Below are positions 14,255 through 21,107 of a DNA stretch of 21,107 nt, one piece after another. How positions within the stretch are numbered: position 1 is the stretch's first letter; every line of letters starts with the position of its first letter. The position numbers and the translations under genes were made by a program. The stretch comes from a virus, in IMG/VR virus record IMGVR_UViG_3300020433_000062, positions 1 to 21,107 of that record. One strand, written 5' to 3'. The notes below the pieces were generated by a model. The model searched no databases. It was not told the origin of the DNA and saw only the letters and a program-made list of their open reading frames with translations.

Positions 14255-15471
14255 GATTTCGTCAGTTCATCATAGAGGCAGAAACGCCTAAGAAGAAACC
14301 CGCATCCTCTGCTAAAAAGCAAGAGGTGCAGGATAAACACGTCGCATTTACCTTTGGACGATTCAATCCTCCTCATGCAGGACATGGTAAGATGATGGAC
14401 GCAGTAAAATCATATGGTGGAGACTCAGGTAATTACAGAATCTATCCTAGTAGAACGCAAGATAATAAGAAGAACCCACTGTCAGCAGAACAGAAGATAA
14501 AGCACATGCGTGCGATGTTCAAAGACCATAAAGACAAGATTCAGAACAGCGAAGCACATAGAAATATATTTGACATCATGAAAGACCTTAACGATGAAGG
14601 TCATGAGCATGTAACCATGGTAGTTGGTGACGATAGAGTCAAAGAGTTTGATAAACTTACCAAGAAATACAATGGAGTGCACTATGACTTCAAGAGTATT
14701 AATGTTAAGTCTGCTGGTAAACGTGATCCTAAGTCTGAGGATCCTTTGGAGAGACTTAGTGCAAGTGCTTTGCGTAAGCATGCTACAAAGGGAGACTACG
14801 ATTCATTCCATGCAGGCACTGGTGGGTATAAGAATAGTAAGCAGATGATGGCAGACGTTGCAGCAGGAATGACACCAAAAGAGAAGGCAGCGAAGGCAGC
14901 GAAGAAAGCAAAGGCGAAGTTAAGTACAGCAACAGGTACAAAAGAAAAGACAGTCAAGGAAACATGGGAGTTTTCTCCTAAGTTAGCACTAGAAGATTTG
15001 AGAGAACACTATATTCAAGGTGAAATATTTGATACTGGTACACTTATAGAGCATGACAACACAGGTATTAGAGGTCACATAGTACACAGAGGAACTAACC
15101 ATGTCATATTCAAGGACGAGCATGGTGATGAGTTTAAGGCATGGTTGGGAGATATTACAGAGATAGCAATGAAGAATCCTAACAAGGATAAGGGTGTGCC
15201 ACTAGGACGTAAGAGTAATCCATATGGTAAGCGTGCAGTATTGAAGATGCTTATCAAGTCAGTAGCAGAGAGAGAAAGATCCAAGGCAGGAGTAACAAAG
15301 GAAAGTGCAAACATCAACAGGAATGATCAGAGTAATTACAGTGCGGATGATGGGTCAGGTAACGATTGGAAGATAGGAACAGATAAATATAGACAGGCAG
15401 TACAGGCGATGACTCCTGGGCAAGCAACCAAGAAGTTTTCTGAGTTCAGAAAGTCTGTCAAATCTAAATAG
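14251..15471 (+). CDS. HxGH nucleotidylyltransferase fused to a C-terminal beta domain
   Basis: A 406-residue protein in two parts. The N-terminal domain (about 28-190) is a cytidylyltransferase/NMN-adenylyltransferase-type Rossmann domain: FGRFNPPHAGH with H42-x-G-H45, MVVGDDRV (123-130), and LSASALRKHA (169-178), the counterpart of the ISSTxxR motif. Such enzymes join a nucleotide to a small phosphorylated substrate. A basic Ala/Lys-rich linker (about 210-230) leads to a C-terminal part with FDTGTLIEHDNTGIRGHIVH and RGTNHVIFKDEHGDEFKAWL, a small SH3-like beta unit that I associate with marine phage proteins. The substrate is not predictable; NMN, a sugar phosphate or choline-like phosphate are options. 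Starts in an ATGA overlap with the ligase-like gene. Confidence 0.75.
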   Translation: MRFRQFIIEAETPKKKPASSAKKQEVQDKHVAFTFGRFNPPHAGHGKMMDAVKSYGGDSGNYRIYPSRTQDNKKNPLSAEQKIKHMRAMFKDHKDKIQNSEAHRNIFDIMKDLNDEGHEHVTMVVGDDRVKEFDKLTKKYNGVHYDFKSINVKSAGKRDPKSEDPLERLSASALRKHATKGDYDSFHAGTGGYKNSKQMMADVAAGMTPKEKAAKAAKKAKAKLSTATGTKEKTVKETWEFSPKLALEDLREHYIQGEIFDTGTLIEHDNTGIRGHIVHRGTNHVIFKDEHGDEFKAWLGDITEIAMKNPNKDKGVPLGRKSNPYGKRAVLKMLIKSVAERERSKAGVTKESANINRNDQSNYSADDGSGNDWKIGTDKYRQAVQAMTPGQATKKFSEFRKSVKSK

Positions 15472-15491
15472 TAATACCACTTTATCAAACC

Positions 15492-16244
15492 ATGTTAGAT
15501 ATTAAGATAGGATCTGTGTTACTAGGGTACAGTTTGCAAGAGCAAACACAAATCCTAGACTGCGTTTACGGAGGAGAAGATCCAAAGACCAAGCGTATAG
15601 AGGACGCAGGCAGAGCAATCGTTGACATCATTATGAATCACGAAGAGATTGTCGAGGGTTATGCAGGATTCCCAGTTGAAAAGAAACTAATCGACAAGAA
15701 CAAGATCAAGTTCGACAAGGATCGTAACATTGGTAGAGTGATATCACAGGGCGGAGAGTCATTTGTCATTACAGGTATGAAGAATGACGGACGCTATCAA
15801 ATCATGGGTAAGAAGGGAGAAAAGACTGCTAAGGAACCCAGAGACCTAGGATTAAATTTACAGAGACCAGGTGGTGTGACAGAAGGTATAGATATAGATG
15901 CACTACACAACGAAATGGTCGAGAGTTTGAAGCAGGCACGCAAGAACGTCGGTGCAGGCAAGTGTTGGGATGGATACACAGCAAAAGGAACTAAGAAAAA
16001 AGGTGGTAAAGTAGTTCCTAATTGTGTAAAAGATCATCATGAAAAGGATGCTGATGGTAACGTTATACCACATGATGTTACAGATCCAAAGAAATCCCTT
16101 GACGAGAAGAAGGGACTCTGGGATAATATCCATGCTAAGAGAAAGCGTGGTGAGAAACCAGCAAAACCTGGTGACAAGGACTATCCTAAGACACTTAACG
16201 TTGAAAAGTACTCTTGGCGCAATGAACTAGGATTAGAATCATGA
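15492..16244 (+). CDS. Lysine-rich protein with marine-phage C-terminal motif, unknown
   Basis: A 250-residue protein. The N-terminal 60 residues are a compact helical domain (SLQEQTQILDCVYGGEDPKT, RAIVDIIMNHEEIVEG), the middle has GGESFVITGMKNDGRYQIMG, and residues 135-182 carry GKCWDGYTAKGTKKKGGKVV ending in PNCVK, a pair of cysteines 20 apart (C158, C178) that might bind metal. The end, KKGLWDNIHAKRKRGEKPAK, is a short motif I associate with proteins of marine T4-like phages, some of them virion proteins. There is no clear Shine-Dalgarno and 20 noncoding bases separate it from the previous gene. Function unknown. Confidence 0.65.
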   Translation: MLDIKIGSVLLGYSLQEQTQILDCVYGGEDPKTKRIEDAGRAIVDIIMNHEEIVEGYAGFPVEKKLIDKNKIKFDKDRNIGRVISQGGESFVITGMKNDGRYQIMGKKGEKTAKEPRDLGLNLQRPGGVTEGIDIDALHNEMVESLKQARKNVGAGKCWDGYTAKGTKKKGGKVVPNCVKDHHEKDADGNVIPHDVTDPKKSLDEKKGLWDNIHAKRKRGEKPAKPGDKDYPKTLNVEKYSWRNELGLES

Positions 16245-16693
16245 AACCAGACCAAGACAAGCGAGTCACTACCACTGTAAAGAAGAACGGTGTGACTATT
16301 AATCCCAAAAAGGAGGACCTTATGCAGGAAAAGAATTTAGACGAGAAGAAATTAGATCCAGTAGGTAAAGAAGACAAGGACATCGACAATGACGGTGACC
16401 ATGATAAGTCTGATAAGTATCTATTGAACAGACGTAAAGTCAGATCTAAAATCATTAAGATGAAAGAGTCTACACTCGAAGAACTTCGTAAGAAACGCAC
16501 TGCTCCAAAGGGAGAGGGTGCAGTTGACAACACACCCGAAGAAGGACACGAAGTTGAAGAAGAGACTGTCAAAGAGTATGCTTCTGTTGATACTTCTGCT
16601 AAGAAGAATGCTATCAAGGACAGAATGAAGCAAAAGATGATGCAAATGACTGCTGACCATGATAGAAAGAAAGCAGGGATGAATGTTAAATGA
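16241..16693 (+). CDS. Highly charged protein with EF-hand-like acidic loop, unknown
   Basis: A 150-residue protein dominated by Lys, Glu and Asp. Residues 45-63 (DKDIDNDGDHDKSDKYLLNRR region) contain D49-N-D51-G-D53-H-D55, which looks like a calcium-binding DxDxDG loop followed by a helix, as in dockerin-like or EF-hand units. The rest is predicted disordered or helical, ending in MKQKMMQMTADHDRKKAG. It overlaps the previous stop as ATGA and the next start by 11 bases. I believe this acidic loop plus basic helix is a recurring element in marine phage proteins; calcium binding and role are untested. Confidence 0.6.
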   Translation: MKPDQDKRVTTTVKKNGVTINPKKEDLMQEKNLDEKKLDPVGKEDKDIDNDGDHDKSDKYLLNRRKVRSKIIKMKESTLEELRKKRTAPKGEGAVDNTPEEGHEVEEETVKEYASVDTSAKKNAIKDRMKQKMMQMTADHDRKKAGMNVK

Positions 16694-16931
16694 ACGTGCC
16701 CTAAGTTGGTACACTGATACCAAGGCAAGAGAAAGAGACGAAAAGCAAAACAAGGACGCTCGTATAAAAGGTGCTATTATGAAGCACGGTAAGAAGCGTT
16801 ACAAGGATTTTGTTGACTCTGATGGCAAGAAGAAAAAGACAGAGGTCGTCAAAGACAAGAGAGGGATACGAGCACTGCATAAAGGTAAGTGGGGTTACAT
16901 GAAGAACCGAAAGTTTACCGCAGACAAGTAG
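16683..16931 (+). CDS. Small basic protein, unknown
   Basis: An 82-residue, strongly basic protein (many Lys/Arg; for example HGKKRYKDFVDSDGKKKKTE and IRALHKGKWGYMKNRKF). ATG 16683 overlaps the end of the previous gene by 11 bases. The composition suggests contact with nucleic acid or with the acidic neighbour proteins. It ends the 11751-16931 string; a short AT-rich gap follows. No family recognised. Confidence 0.55.
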   Translation: MLNERALSWYTDTKARERDEKQNKDARIKGAIMKHGKKRYKDFVDSDGKKKKTEVVKDKRGIRALHKGKWGYMKNRKFTADK

Positions 16932-16941
16932 TATATATAGA

Positions 16942-16951
16942 GTAGATCTAC
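16942..16951. repeat. 10-base palindrome GTAGATCTAC in a short intergenic gap
   Basis: A perfect palindrome in the 31-base gap between 16931 and 16963, preceded by TATATATA (16932-16939 region). It could be a protein-binding site or chance; no matching second copy was noticed by eye. Confidence 0.3.
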
Positions 16952-16962
16952 AATAATTAATT

Positions 16963-17160
16963 ATGTTCGGATTTCTACTACCTATTGCCTCAAAGATTAT
17001 CTCTGACGCAGTAGATAAAATACCAGATGATGCTGAACTCGGTGAGAAACTCATCGACATCTGCCTAGTTATACTAGGAAAGGCAGTAAAACTAACTAAG
17101 ACGGATGCTGACGATAAGTTACTGGCAACGGTGGCAGAAGCGATCAAGAACCGCGAATAA
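16963..17160 (+). CDS. Small helical protein, unknown
   Basis: A 65-residue protein with an N-terminal hydrophobic stretch (MFGFLLPIASKII) and two amphipathic helices (about 25-46 and 48-64). The opening is like that of some phage membrane-associated or holin-family proteins, but the hydrophobic part is short and no real transmembrane segment is clear. There is no Shine-Dalgarno within the AT-rich leader. It is followed directly by a strong terminator, so it ends a transcription unit. Function unknown. Confidence 0.55.
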   Translation: MFGFLLPIASKIISDAVDKIPDDAELGEKLIDICLVILGKAVKLTKTDADDKLLATVAEAIKNRE

Positions 17161-17167
17161 GATAATG

Positions 17168-17190
17168 AGGGAGGGCAACCTCCCTTTTTT
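17168..17190 (+). terminator. Strong Rho-independent terminator
   Basis: Stem AGGGAGG (17168-17174) / CCTCCCT (17179-17185), loop GCAA, followed by five more T to 17190. It closes the upstream transcription unit and separates it from the late promoter that begins at the very next base. Confidence 0.92.
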
Positions 17191-17198
17191 TATAAATA
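17191..17198 (+). promoter_or_regulatory. T4-type late promoter for the virion-protein gene
   Basis: TATAAATA, exact T4 late consensus, immediately after the T run of the terminator. Expected start of transcription is near 17205, with GGAG (17222-17225) before the ATG at 17233. It supports late expression of the downstream Ig-like protein. Confidence 0.85.
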
Positions 17199-17232
17199 AA
17201 ATATAGGAAACACATTGTATTTGGAGTAAAGA

Positions 17233-18060
17233 ATGGCGATCTATGGTAAGATTGACGCTGCTGCATTCACACAAAACATAGGAGTCACCAATGGAGACGC
17301 CACTGTTACTAAGAATGCTGCTGATAGCGTAGTCCCAGGTGACGTACTAGAAATTAGTAGCGTTGCATATATTGTAAAGCAAGTCACTAGCACAACTGCT
17401 ATTGAACTTCATAAGAATTACGCAGGGTCAACTGCAACAGTTACTGCTGCAAACGTAATCAAGAGAACACCACCAAAGGCGGTTGCAGAGTATGTGATCA
17501 AGGGTGGAGATAGTATCTCTAATTACCAGTTAGTATTTGTAGATACAACAGAAGACGGTATTGCATCTAACAAAACAAGAGGAATTGACGGACCTGGATG
17601 GTGGTTGTATAGAACATACCAGACACATAATGGTACTGAGCGTCATAAGGCAGAGAAACTTGCATCACTTAGAGTGGCAGCAGGAACATCAGGTGACACA
17701 GCAGACGAGACAGTAGTAGCAGACGTACTTGAAACTATCACAGTTGGTACACAACCCGCTAACTCTACTTCATCTAGTGGTGCTGGAACATTTGTTGCTG
17801 CATTCTCAGTTGATCAGTCTGGTACTAAGGTATACAAATGGCAGAGACAGACAGCAACTGCTACTACTCGTTGGGTAGATATAAGTGCTTCACTTGACAC
17901 TGGTATTACCTATGCTAACTTCGATACTGCAACTCTTGCATACAGTGGACTAGCAGGAACAACACTTAACGGATACAAGTATCGTTGTGTGTTAAATACA
18001 AGCAAAGGTGCAGAGACAAAGTACACTGACGGTGCTGCTACACTGACCTTCGGTTCTTAA
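17233..18060 (+). CDS. Probable virion structural protein with C-terminal Ig-like domain
   Basis: A 275-residue protein expressed from a late promoter. The N-terminal part (1-160) is beta-rich; it starts MAIYGKIDAAAFTQNIGV and includes PGDVLEISSVAYIVKQVTST, like small phage head or tail decoration proteins. From about 165 to 273 it has an Ig-like pattern: ITVGTQPANST, a VYKWQRQ strand (Trp203), DTATLAYSGL, then YKYRCVLNTSKG (Cys252) and AATLTF. The core Trp, Tyr and C-terminal Cys are kept, but the first-strand Cys is absent, so no classical disulphide forms. Ig-like domains on phage capsids and tails often help weak surface binding. The virion role is inferred from the late promoter and composition. 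Confidence 0.72.
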   Translation: MAIYGKIDAAAFTQNIGVTNGDATVTKNAADSVVPGDVLEISSVAYIVKQVTSTTAIELHKNYAGSTATVTAANVIKRTPPKAVAEYVIKGGDSISNYQLVFVDTTEDGIASNKTRGIDGPGWWLYRTYQTHNGTERHKAEKLASLRVAAGTSGDTADETVVADVLETITVGTQPANSTSSSGAGTFVAAFSVDQSGTKVYKWQRQTATATTRWVDISASLDTGITYANFDTATLAYSGLAGTTLNGYKYRCVLNTSKGAETKYTDGAATLTFGS

Positions 18061-18077
18061 TCTAAAAGTTTTATGTT

Positions 18078-18443
18078 ATGAGATTTGATGAATTAAATGA
18101 GAAGAATCATTTAATGTTTGCAATCAAGTATTACGAAAACCCACACTCAGTTACAATAGACGACTTCATGGAAGACATGAAGAAGTTTAAATATCTGAAA
18201 CGATTACTTAAAAGGTATATCAAGACAGGTGTGCTTCGTACTAACTTGATACTCAACCATTTGATAGTGTTGTTCAATGTGTTTGGAGAAGGAACGTTAC
18301 CACTACTCATGTATAAGTTAGAACGTGAGTACTGGTCTGTTCTTAAAACATTTGTTATGTACCTCAATCGTTATAAAGAAGGTGGTAGCATTGACAGCGT
18401 TCCTATTGATGATGATGTTAAGAAAGAGTTAGACTCACTATGA
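18078..18443 (+). CDS. Conserved-type phage helical protein, unknown
   Basis: A 121-residue, mostly helical basic protein (IDDFMEDMKKFKYLKRLLKR, then LILNHLIVLFNVFGEGTLPL and LKTFVMYLNRYKEGG). I have the impression that similar small proteins are widespread in T4-like marine phages, but no function is known to me. It lies 17 bases after the Ig-like protein gene and overlaps the next start (ATGA at 18440), so late cotranscription is plausible. Confidence 0.7.
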   Translation: MRFDELNEKNHLMFAIKYYENPHSVTIDDFMEDMKKFKYLKRLLKRYIKTGVLRTNLILNHLIVLFNVFGEGTLPLLMYKLEREYWSVLKTFVMYLNRYKEGGSIDSVPIDDDVKKELDSL

Positions 18444-18832
18444 TTAATGAAGATGCCCCAACAATGAGTGCTGGCACAGGTGGATTCTCAGGATCATCTG
18501 CTGCTAATGGACCTGTTGCAGGGTTTGATTCTATGATGGGAGTTAGTAAACTCACTAAGAAGAAACCTAAGCGTAGAAAGTACGTTAAGGAAGAGGTCTC
18601 TAACGCAAGTGTAGACCTAGAACAAAAGACTGCCATGGCATTGCCCTTCCGTGTTTCCTATAAGGACGAAGCGATGGACTTTATATTATATGGAAAGTCT
18701 GAACAAGCAATCAGACTAGAACTAAGAAAGATATTTCGTCCAGAGAAAGCAAAGTATTTCTCAGTCAAGAGGTTATATCCTAATCAAGTGATCAAATTCT
18801 ACTGGGACAAAAGACAAGCGTCTCTGAAATAA
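18440..18832 (+). CDS. Small protein with Gly/Ser-rich N-terminus, unknown
   Basis: A 130-residue protein. The first 40 residues are flexible (Gly, Ser, Ala; GTGGFSGSSAANGPVAG), then a basic stretch (KLTKKKPKRRKYVKEE), and an alpha/beta C-terminal part (MALPFRVSYKDEAMDFILYG, KSEQAIRLELRKIF, VIKFYWDKRQ). The flexible tail before a folded unit suggests an exposed arm, for instance in virion assembly, but this is speculative. ATGA overlap upstream, TAATG overlap downstream. Confidence 0.65.
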   Translation: MINEDAPTMSAGTGGFSGSSAANGPVAGFDSMMGVSKLTKKKPKRRKYVKEEVSNASVDLEQKTAMALPFRVSYKDEAMDFILYGKSEQAIRLELRKIFRPEKAKYFSVKRLYPNQVIKFYWDKRQASLK

Positions 18833-19230
18833 TGTCAGATATAAACAGTGCTATTATAGAAAGACTCGAACGAGTAGTTGACACCTTACAGGAGAACTCT
18901 GTAAAGATGGGTCAACTTCTTGCTGTGCATAATGAGAAGTTAGATAAGCAAGACAAGATAGACGAAGTATTATTTGAGAAGATAGATAGACTATCTGCTG
19001 ATGTTAATAGAGAGACCAAAGCAATTAAGCAGGGATGTGAGAGAGATATAAGAAAGGTAGATGATAGACTGAGGTTGATGGAGAAAAAGATGTGGAGTAT
19101 CTTCGGAGCACTCAGCGTCATATCATTCCTCGTATCAGCACCAGGGCAGAAATTATTGAAGGGGTTGCAGACTCAATCAAATAGTGCTACACTAATTGAG
19201 CAAGTACAACCTCTATATGAGCGCAGTTGA
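18832..19230 (+). CDS. Coiled-coil protein with one membrane segment, unknown
   Basis: A 132-residue protein. Residues 5-85 are rich in heptad-like Leu/Ile/Val spacing with many charged residues (IIERLERVVDTLQENSVKMG; EVLFEKIDRLSADVNRETK), so a coiled coil is likely. One hydrophobic segment follows at about 88-104 (MWSIFGALSVISFLVSA). This layout is seen in XhlA-like and other phage holin-associated proteins, among others. The C-terminal 28 residues are polar. Its end overlaps gp61 by 14 bases. Function is unproven. Confidence 0.65.
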   Translation: MSDINSAIIERLERVVDTLQENSVKMGQLLAVHNEKLDKQDKIDEVLFEKIDRLSADVNRETKAIKQGCERDIRKVDDRLRLMEKKMWSIFGALSVISFLVSAPGQKLLKGLQTQSNSATLIEQVQPLYERS

Positions 19231-20206
19231 TGAGCATTACATCGACAAAGTATCTTATCGCTTAGAGAAATTTAAAAAGGTAAGGGACGGACTATACAAC
19301 TTCCGATGTCCTTATTGTGGTGACAGTCAAAAGCATCGCAATAAAGCGCGGGGGTATTTCTTTGCGATTAAACAGAGGATGGTGTACAAATGTCACAACT
19401 GTGGCATAGGTAGAACAGCACCTAACTTTCTAAAAGACATAGCACCAGAGATCTATGCTGAGTACCAAATGGAAAAGTATAGAACAGGGAGAACAGGTAA
19501 GGGAACTACAACTAAGAAGTTAGAAGTCCCTGACTCAACTCCCTATTTTGCTAGGAAAACGTTAGACTTGACGAGTGTAGATTTACTAAATAATGGGCAT
19601 CCAGCGAAAGAATATTTACTAAGTAGAAAGATACCTGACCTGTCACGTTTCTACTATGTCAGTAAGTTTAAAGAGTGGGTGAACACACAGAAACCAAGAA
19701 CGTTTACTGACTTAAAGTATGACAGACCTAGAATTATTATCCCTCTCTTACGTCATGATGGTACTATGTTTGGAATCCAGGGTAGATCTTTGGAGGCAAA
19801 CCCCCATCTACGATACATAACCATAATGTTTGAGGACCAACCCAAGGTGTTTGGTCAAGATAAAGTAAACTTAGATGAGACTGTTTATGTCACAGAAGGA
19901 CCCTTCGACTCCGTTTTCATTCCCAACTCTCTTGCTATGTGTGGCAGCGATGTTGATCATCGGTCCATTAATGTTCGAGATACAGTATGGGTCTTCGACA
20001 ACGAACCAAGAAGCAAACAAATCGTTGATAGAATTGCAGCAGCAATTAAAAGAGGTGACAAAGTAGTCATCTGGCATAAGGATATAAAAGAAAAGGACAT
20101 CAATGAAATGGTGTTGCAAGGTTATGATCCTTATGCTATTATTAAACACAACACTTTCTCTGGATTAGAGGCAACACTTAAACTAGCAGACTGGAAAAAA
20201 GTATGA
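19217..20206 (+). CDS. 61: DNA primase, T4 gp61-like
   Basis: A 329-residue primase that makes RNA primers with gp41 (T4 gp61 is 342). Zinc ligands C31-x-x-C34 (CPYCGDS) and C59-x-x-C62 (CHNCG) are present. The TOPRIM core follows: VYVTEGPFDSVF with E227 and D231, and VWVFDNEP with D261 and E263. I chose ATG 19217 because the more upstream start at 19196 is a TTG deep in the preceding gene and the residues MSAVDEHYIDKV form a natural beginning. The stop overlaps nrdA as ATGA. Unlike in T4, several genes and the late virion gene lie between gp41 and gp61. Confidence 0.93.
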   Translation: MSAVDEHYIDKVSYRLEKFKKVRDGLYNFRCPYCGDSQKHRNKARGYFFAIKQRMVYKCHNCGIGRTAPNFLKDIAPEIYAEYQMEKYRTGRTGKGTTTKKLEVPDSTPYFARKTLDLTSVDLLNNGHPAKEYLLSRKIPDLSRFYYVSKFKEWVNTQKPRTFTDLKYDRPRIIIPLLRHDGTMFGIQGRSLEANPHLRYITIMFEDQPKVFGQDKVNLDETVYVTEGPFDSVFIPNSLAMCGSDVDHRSINVRDTVWVFDNEPRSKQIVDRIAAAIKRGDKVVIWHKDIKEKDINEMVLQGYDPYAIIKHNTFSGLEATLKLADWKKV

Positions 20207-21107
20207 ACGTAATTAAAAGGGATGGCACTGCCACTCCTCTCAACCTAGACAAGGTACACAAGATGGTTGAGTATGCATGTGAAGGACTCGCAGGAGTATC
20301 AGAATCACAAGTTGAGATCAATTCTAATATACAATTCTTTGATGGTATTAGAACACAAGATATACAAGACATTCTAATTAAGTCTGCTAATGATTTAATT
20401 TCATTAGACGCTCCAAACTATCAGTTCGTTGCTGCTAGATTATTATTATTTGATGTCAGAAAAGAAGTCTACAAGGGGCATCCCGACAATCATCCTACTA
20501 TTAAATCACATCTTGATAAGGGAATTGCACAGGGAATATATGACAGTGCCCTTGCAGGAGCATACAGTGAGGACGAGTGGGCATCCCTCGACTCATATAT
20601 AGATCACAATAGAGATTACCTGTTTACCTATGCAGGCATGAGACAGGTGGTAGATAAATATCTAGTACAGGATAGAAGTACAGGTGCTATATTTGAGACA
20701 CCTCAGTTCATGTACATGTTGATCTCTGCTACATTATTCCAGAAATATCCAGAAGAGAAGAGACTCGATTATGTCCAAAGATACTACGACGCGATCAGCA
20801 CGCACAAAATCAACATTCCCACACCTATCATGGGAGGGGTGCGAACTCCACTTCGACAGTTTGCTTCCTGTGTTCTTGTTGATGTTGATGACACCCTCGA
20901 TAGTATCTTTGCAAGTGATATGGCTATTGGGTACTATGTTGCTCAAAGGGCAGGAATCGGTATTAACGCAGGCAAAATCCGTGCGGTCAACAGTAAAATC
21001 AGGGGTGGAGAAGTACAGCACACAGGTGTTATACCTTTCCTCAAAAAGTTTGAAAGTACTGTCAGATGTTGCACTCAGAACGGCATTAGAGGTGGATCAG
21101 CGACTGT
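20203..21107 (+). CDS. nrdA: Ribonucleotide reductase class I large subunit, N-terminal part (3' end outside window)
   Basis: 301 complete codons are visible and the gene runs off the window. The enzyme reduces ribonucleotides to deoxyribonucleotides with the NrdB subunit. Residues 1-90 form an ATP-cone domain (MNVIKRDGTATPLNLDKVHK), which in the family binds ATP/dATP for overall activity control. RQFASCVLV holds C223, matching E. coli redox-active C225; QRAGIGINAGKIRAV and IRGGEVQHTG are conserved catalytic-domain blocks, as is the last visible VRCCTQNGIRGGSAT. It begins within the gp61 stop (ATGA). Very secure. Confidence 0.97.
   Translation, partial: MNVIKRDGTATPLNLDKVHKMVEYACEGLAGVSESQVEINSNIQFFDGIRTQDIQDILIKSANDLISLDAPNYQFVAARLLLFDVRKEVYKGHPDNHPTIKSHLDKGIAQGIYDSALAGAYSEDEWASLDSYIDHNRDYLFTYAGMRQVVDKYLVQDRSTGAIFETPQFMYMLISATLFQKYPEEKRLDYVQRYYDAISTHKINIPTPIMGGVRTPLRQFASCVLVDVDDTLDSIFASDMAIGYYVAQRAGIGINAGKIRAVNSKIRGGEVQHTGVIPFLKKFESTVRCCTQNGIRGGSAT

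Noticed and set aside
15464-15470. CTAAATA as a late promoter before the gene at 15492
   Set aside because: Again made by Ser-Lys-stop codons; the match to the consensus is imperfect.
16195-17147. Long Ser/Leu/Phe-rich minus-strand frames
   Set aside because: They are the reverse of Lys/Glu/Asp-rich plus-strand genes, which naturally lack stops in the opposite strand.
1-21107. tRNA genes, CRISPR arrays, insertion sequences
   Set aside because: Intergenic gaps are all short; no cloverleaf, spaced direct repeats or transposase frame was seen by eye. A tRNA scan was not possible.

Overview
The window looks like part of the genome of a T4-like marine myovirus, most probably a cyanophage of the S-PM2/Syn9/P-SSM type. 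The evidence is a tightly packed, mostly plus-strand gene string with ATGA and TAATG overlaps and moderate A+T. It holds the T4-type replication genes gp43, uvsX, gp41 and gp61 in T4-like order plus nrdA. They are mixed with genes typical of marine T4-like phages: hsp20, mazG, a 2OG-Fe(II) oxygenase and a carbamoyltransferase. T4-type late promoters (TATAAATA) occur on both strands. No photosystem gene, tRNA or tail gene is in the window, so the host (Synechococcus/Prochlorococcus versus another marine bacterium) is an inference.

Layout. (1) 1-583: 3' end of a carbamoyltransferase. (2) 605-2555: four unrecognised plus-strand genes, three with clear membrane segments and the last Pro-rich with a possible one. 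(3) 2350-4124: three minus-strand genes for exported proteins behind their own late promoter. The last of them overlaps the end of the plus-strand gene by about 200 bases and has no ordinary start codon. (4) 4125-4262: a divergent promoter region. (5) 4263-11609: hsp20 and a terminator, a small basic protein, two probable Sm-like proteins, then DNA polymerase, UvsX recombinase, 2OG oxygenase, primase-helicase and MazG. (6) 11599-16931: a small acidic ORF, then a string of uncharacterised proteins. It includes a possible PD-(D/E)XK nuclease-like protein, a ligase-like nucleotidyltransferase and an HxGH nucleotidylyltransferase with a C-terminal beta domain, followed by three charged, lysine-rich proteins. 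(7) 16963-17190: a small protein and a strong terminator. (8) 17191-19230: a late promoter, a probable virion protein with an Ig-like domain, and three small genes. (9) 19217-21107: gp61 primase and the first 301 codons of nrdA.

How the genes fit together. gp43, UvsX, gp41 and gp61 are the copying and recombination machinery. NrdA makes deoxynucleotides and MazG hydrolyses nucleotides, so both shape the nucleotide pool. The least explained parts are the exported-protein cassette at 2350-4124 and the nuclease-like/ligase-like/nucleotidylyltransferase trio at 11751-15471. The trio is the best candidate here for an undescribed system, but its assignments rest on motifs read by eye.
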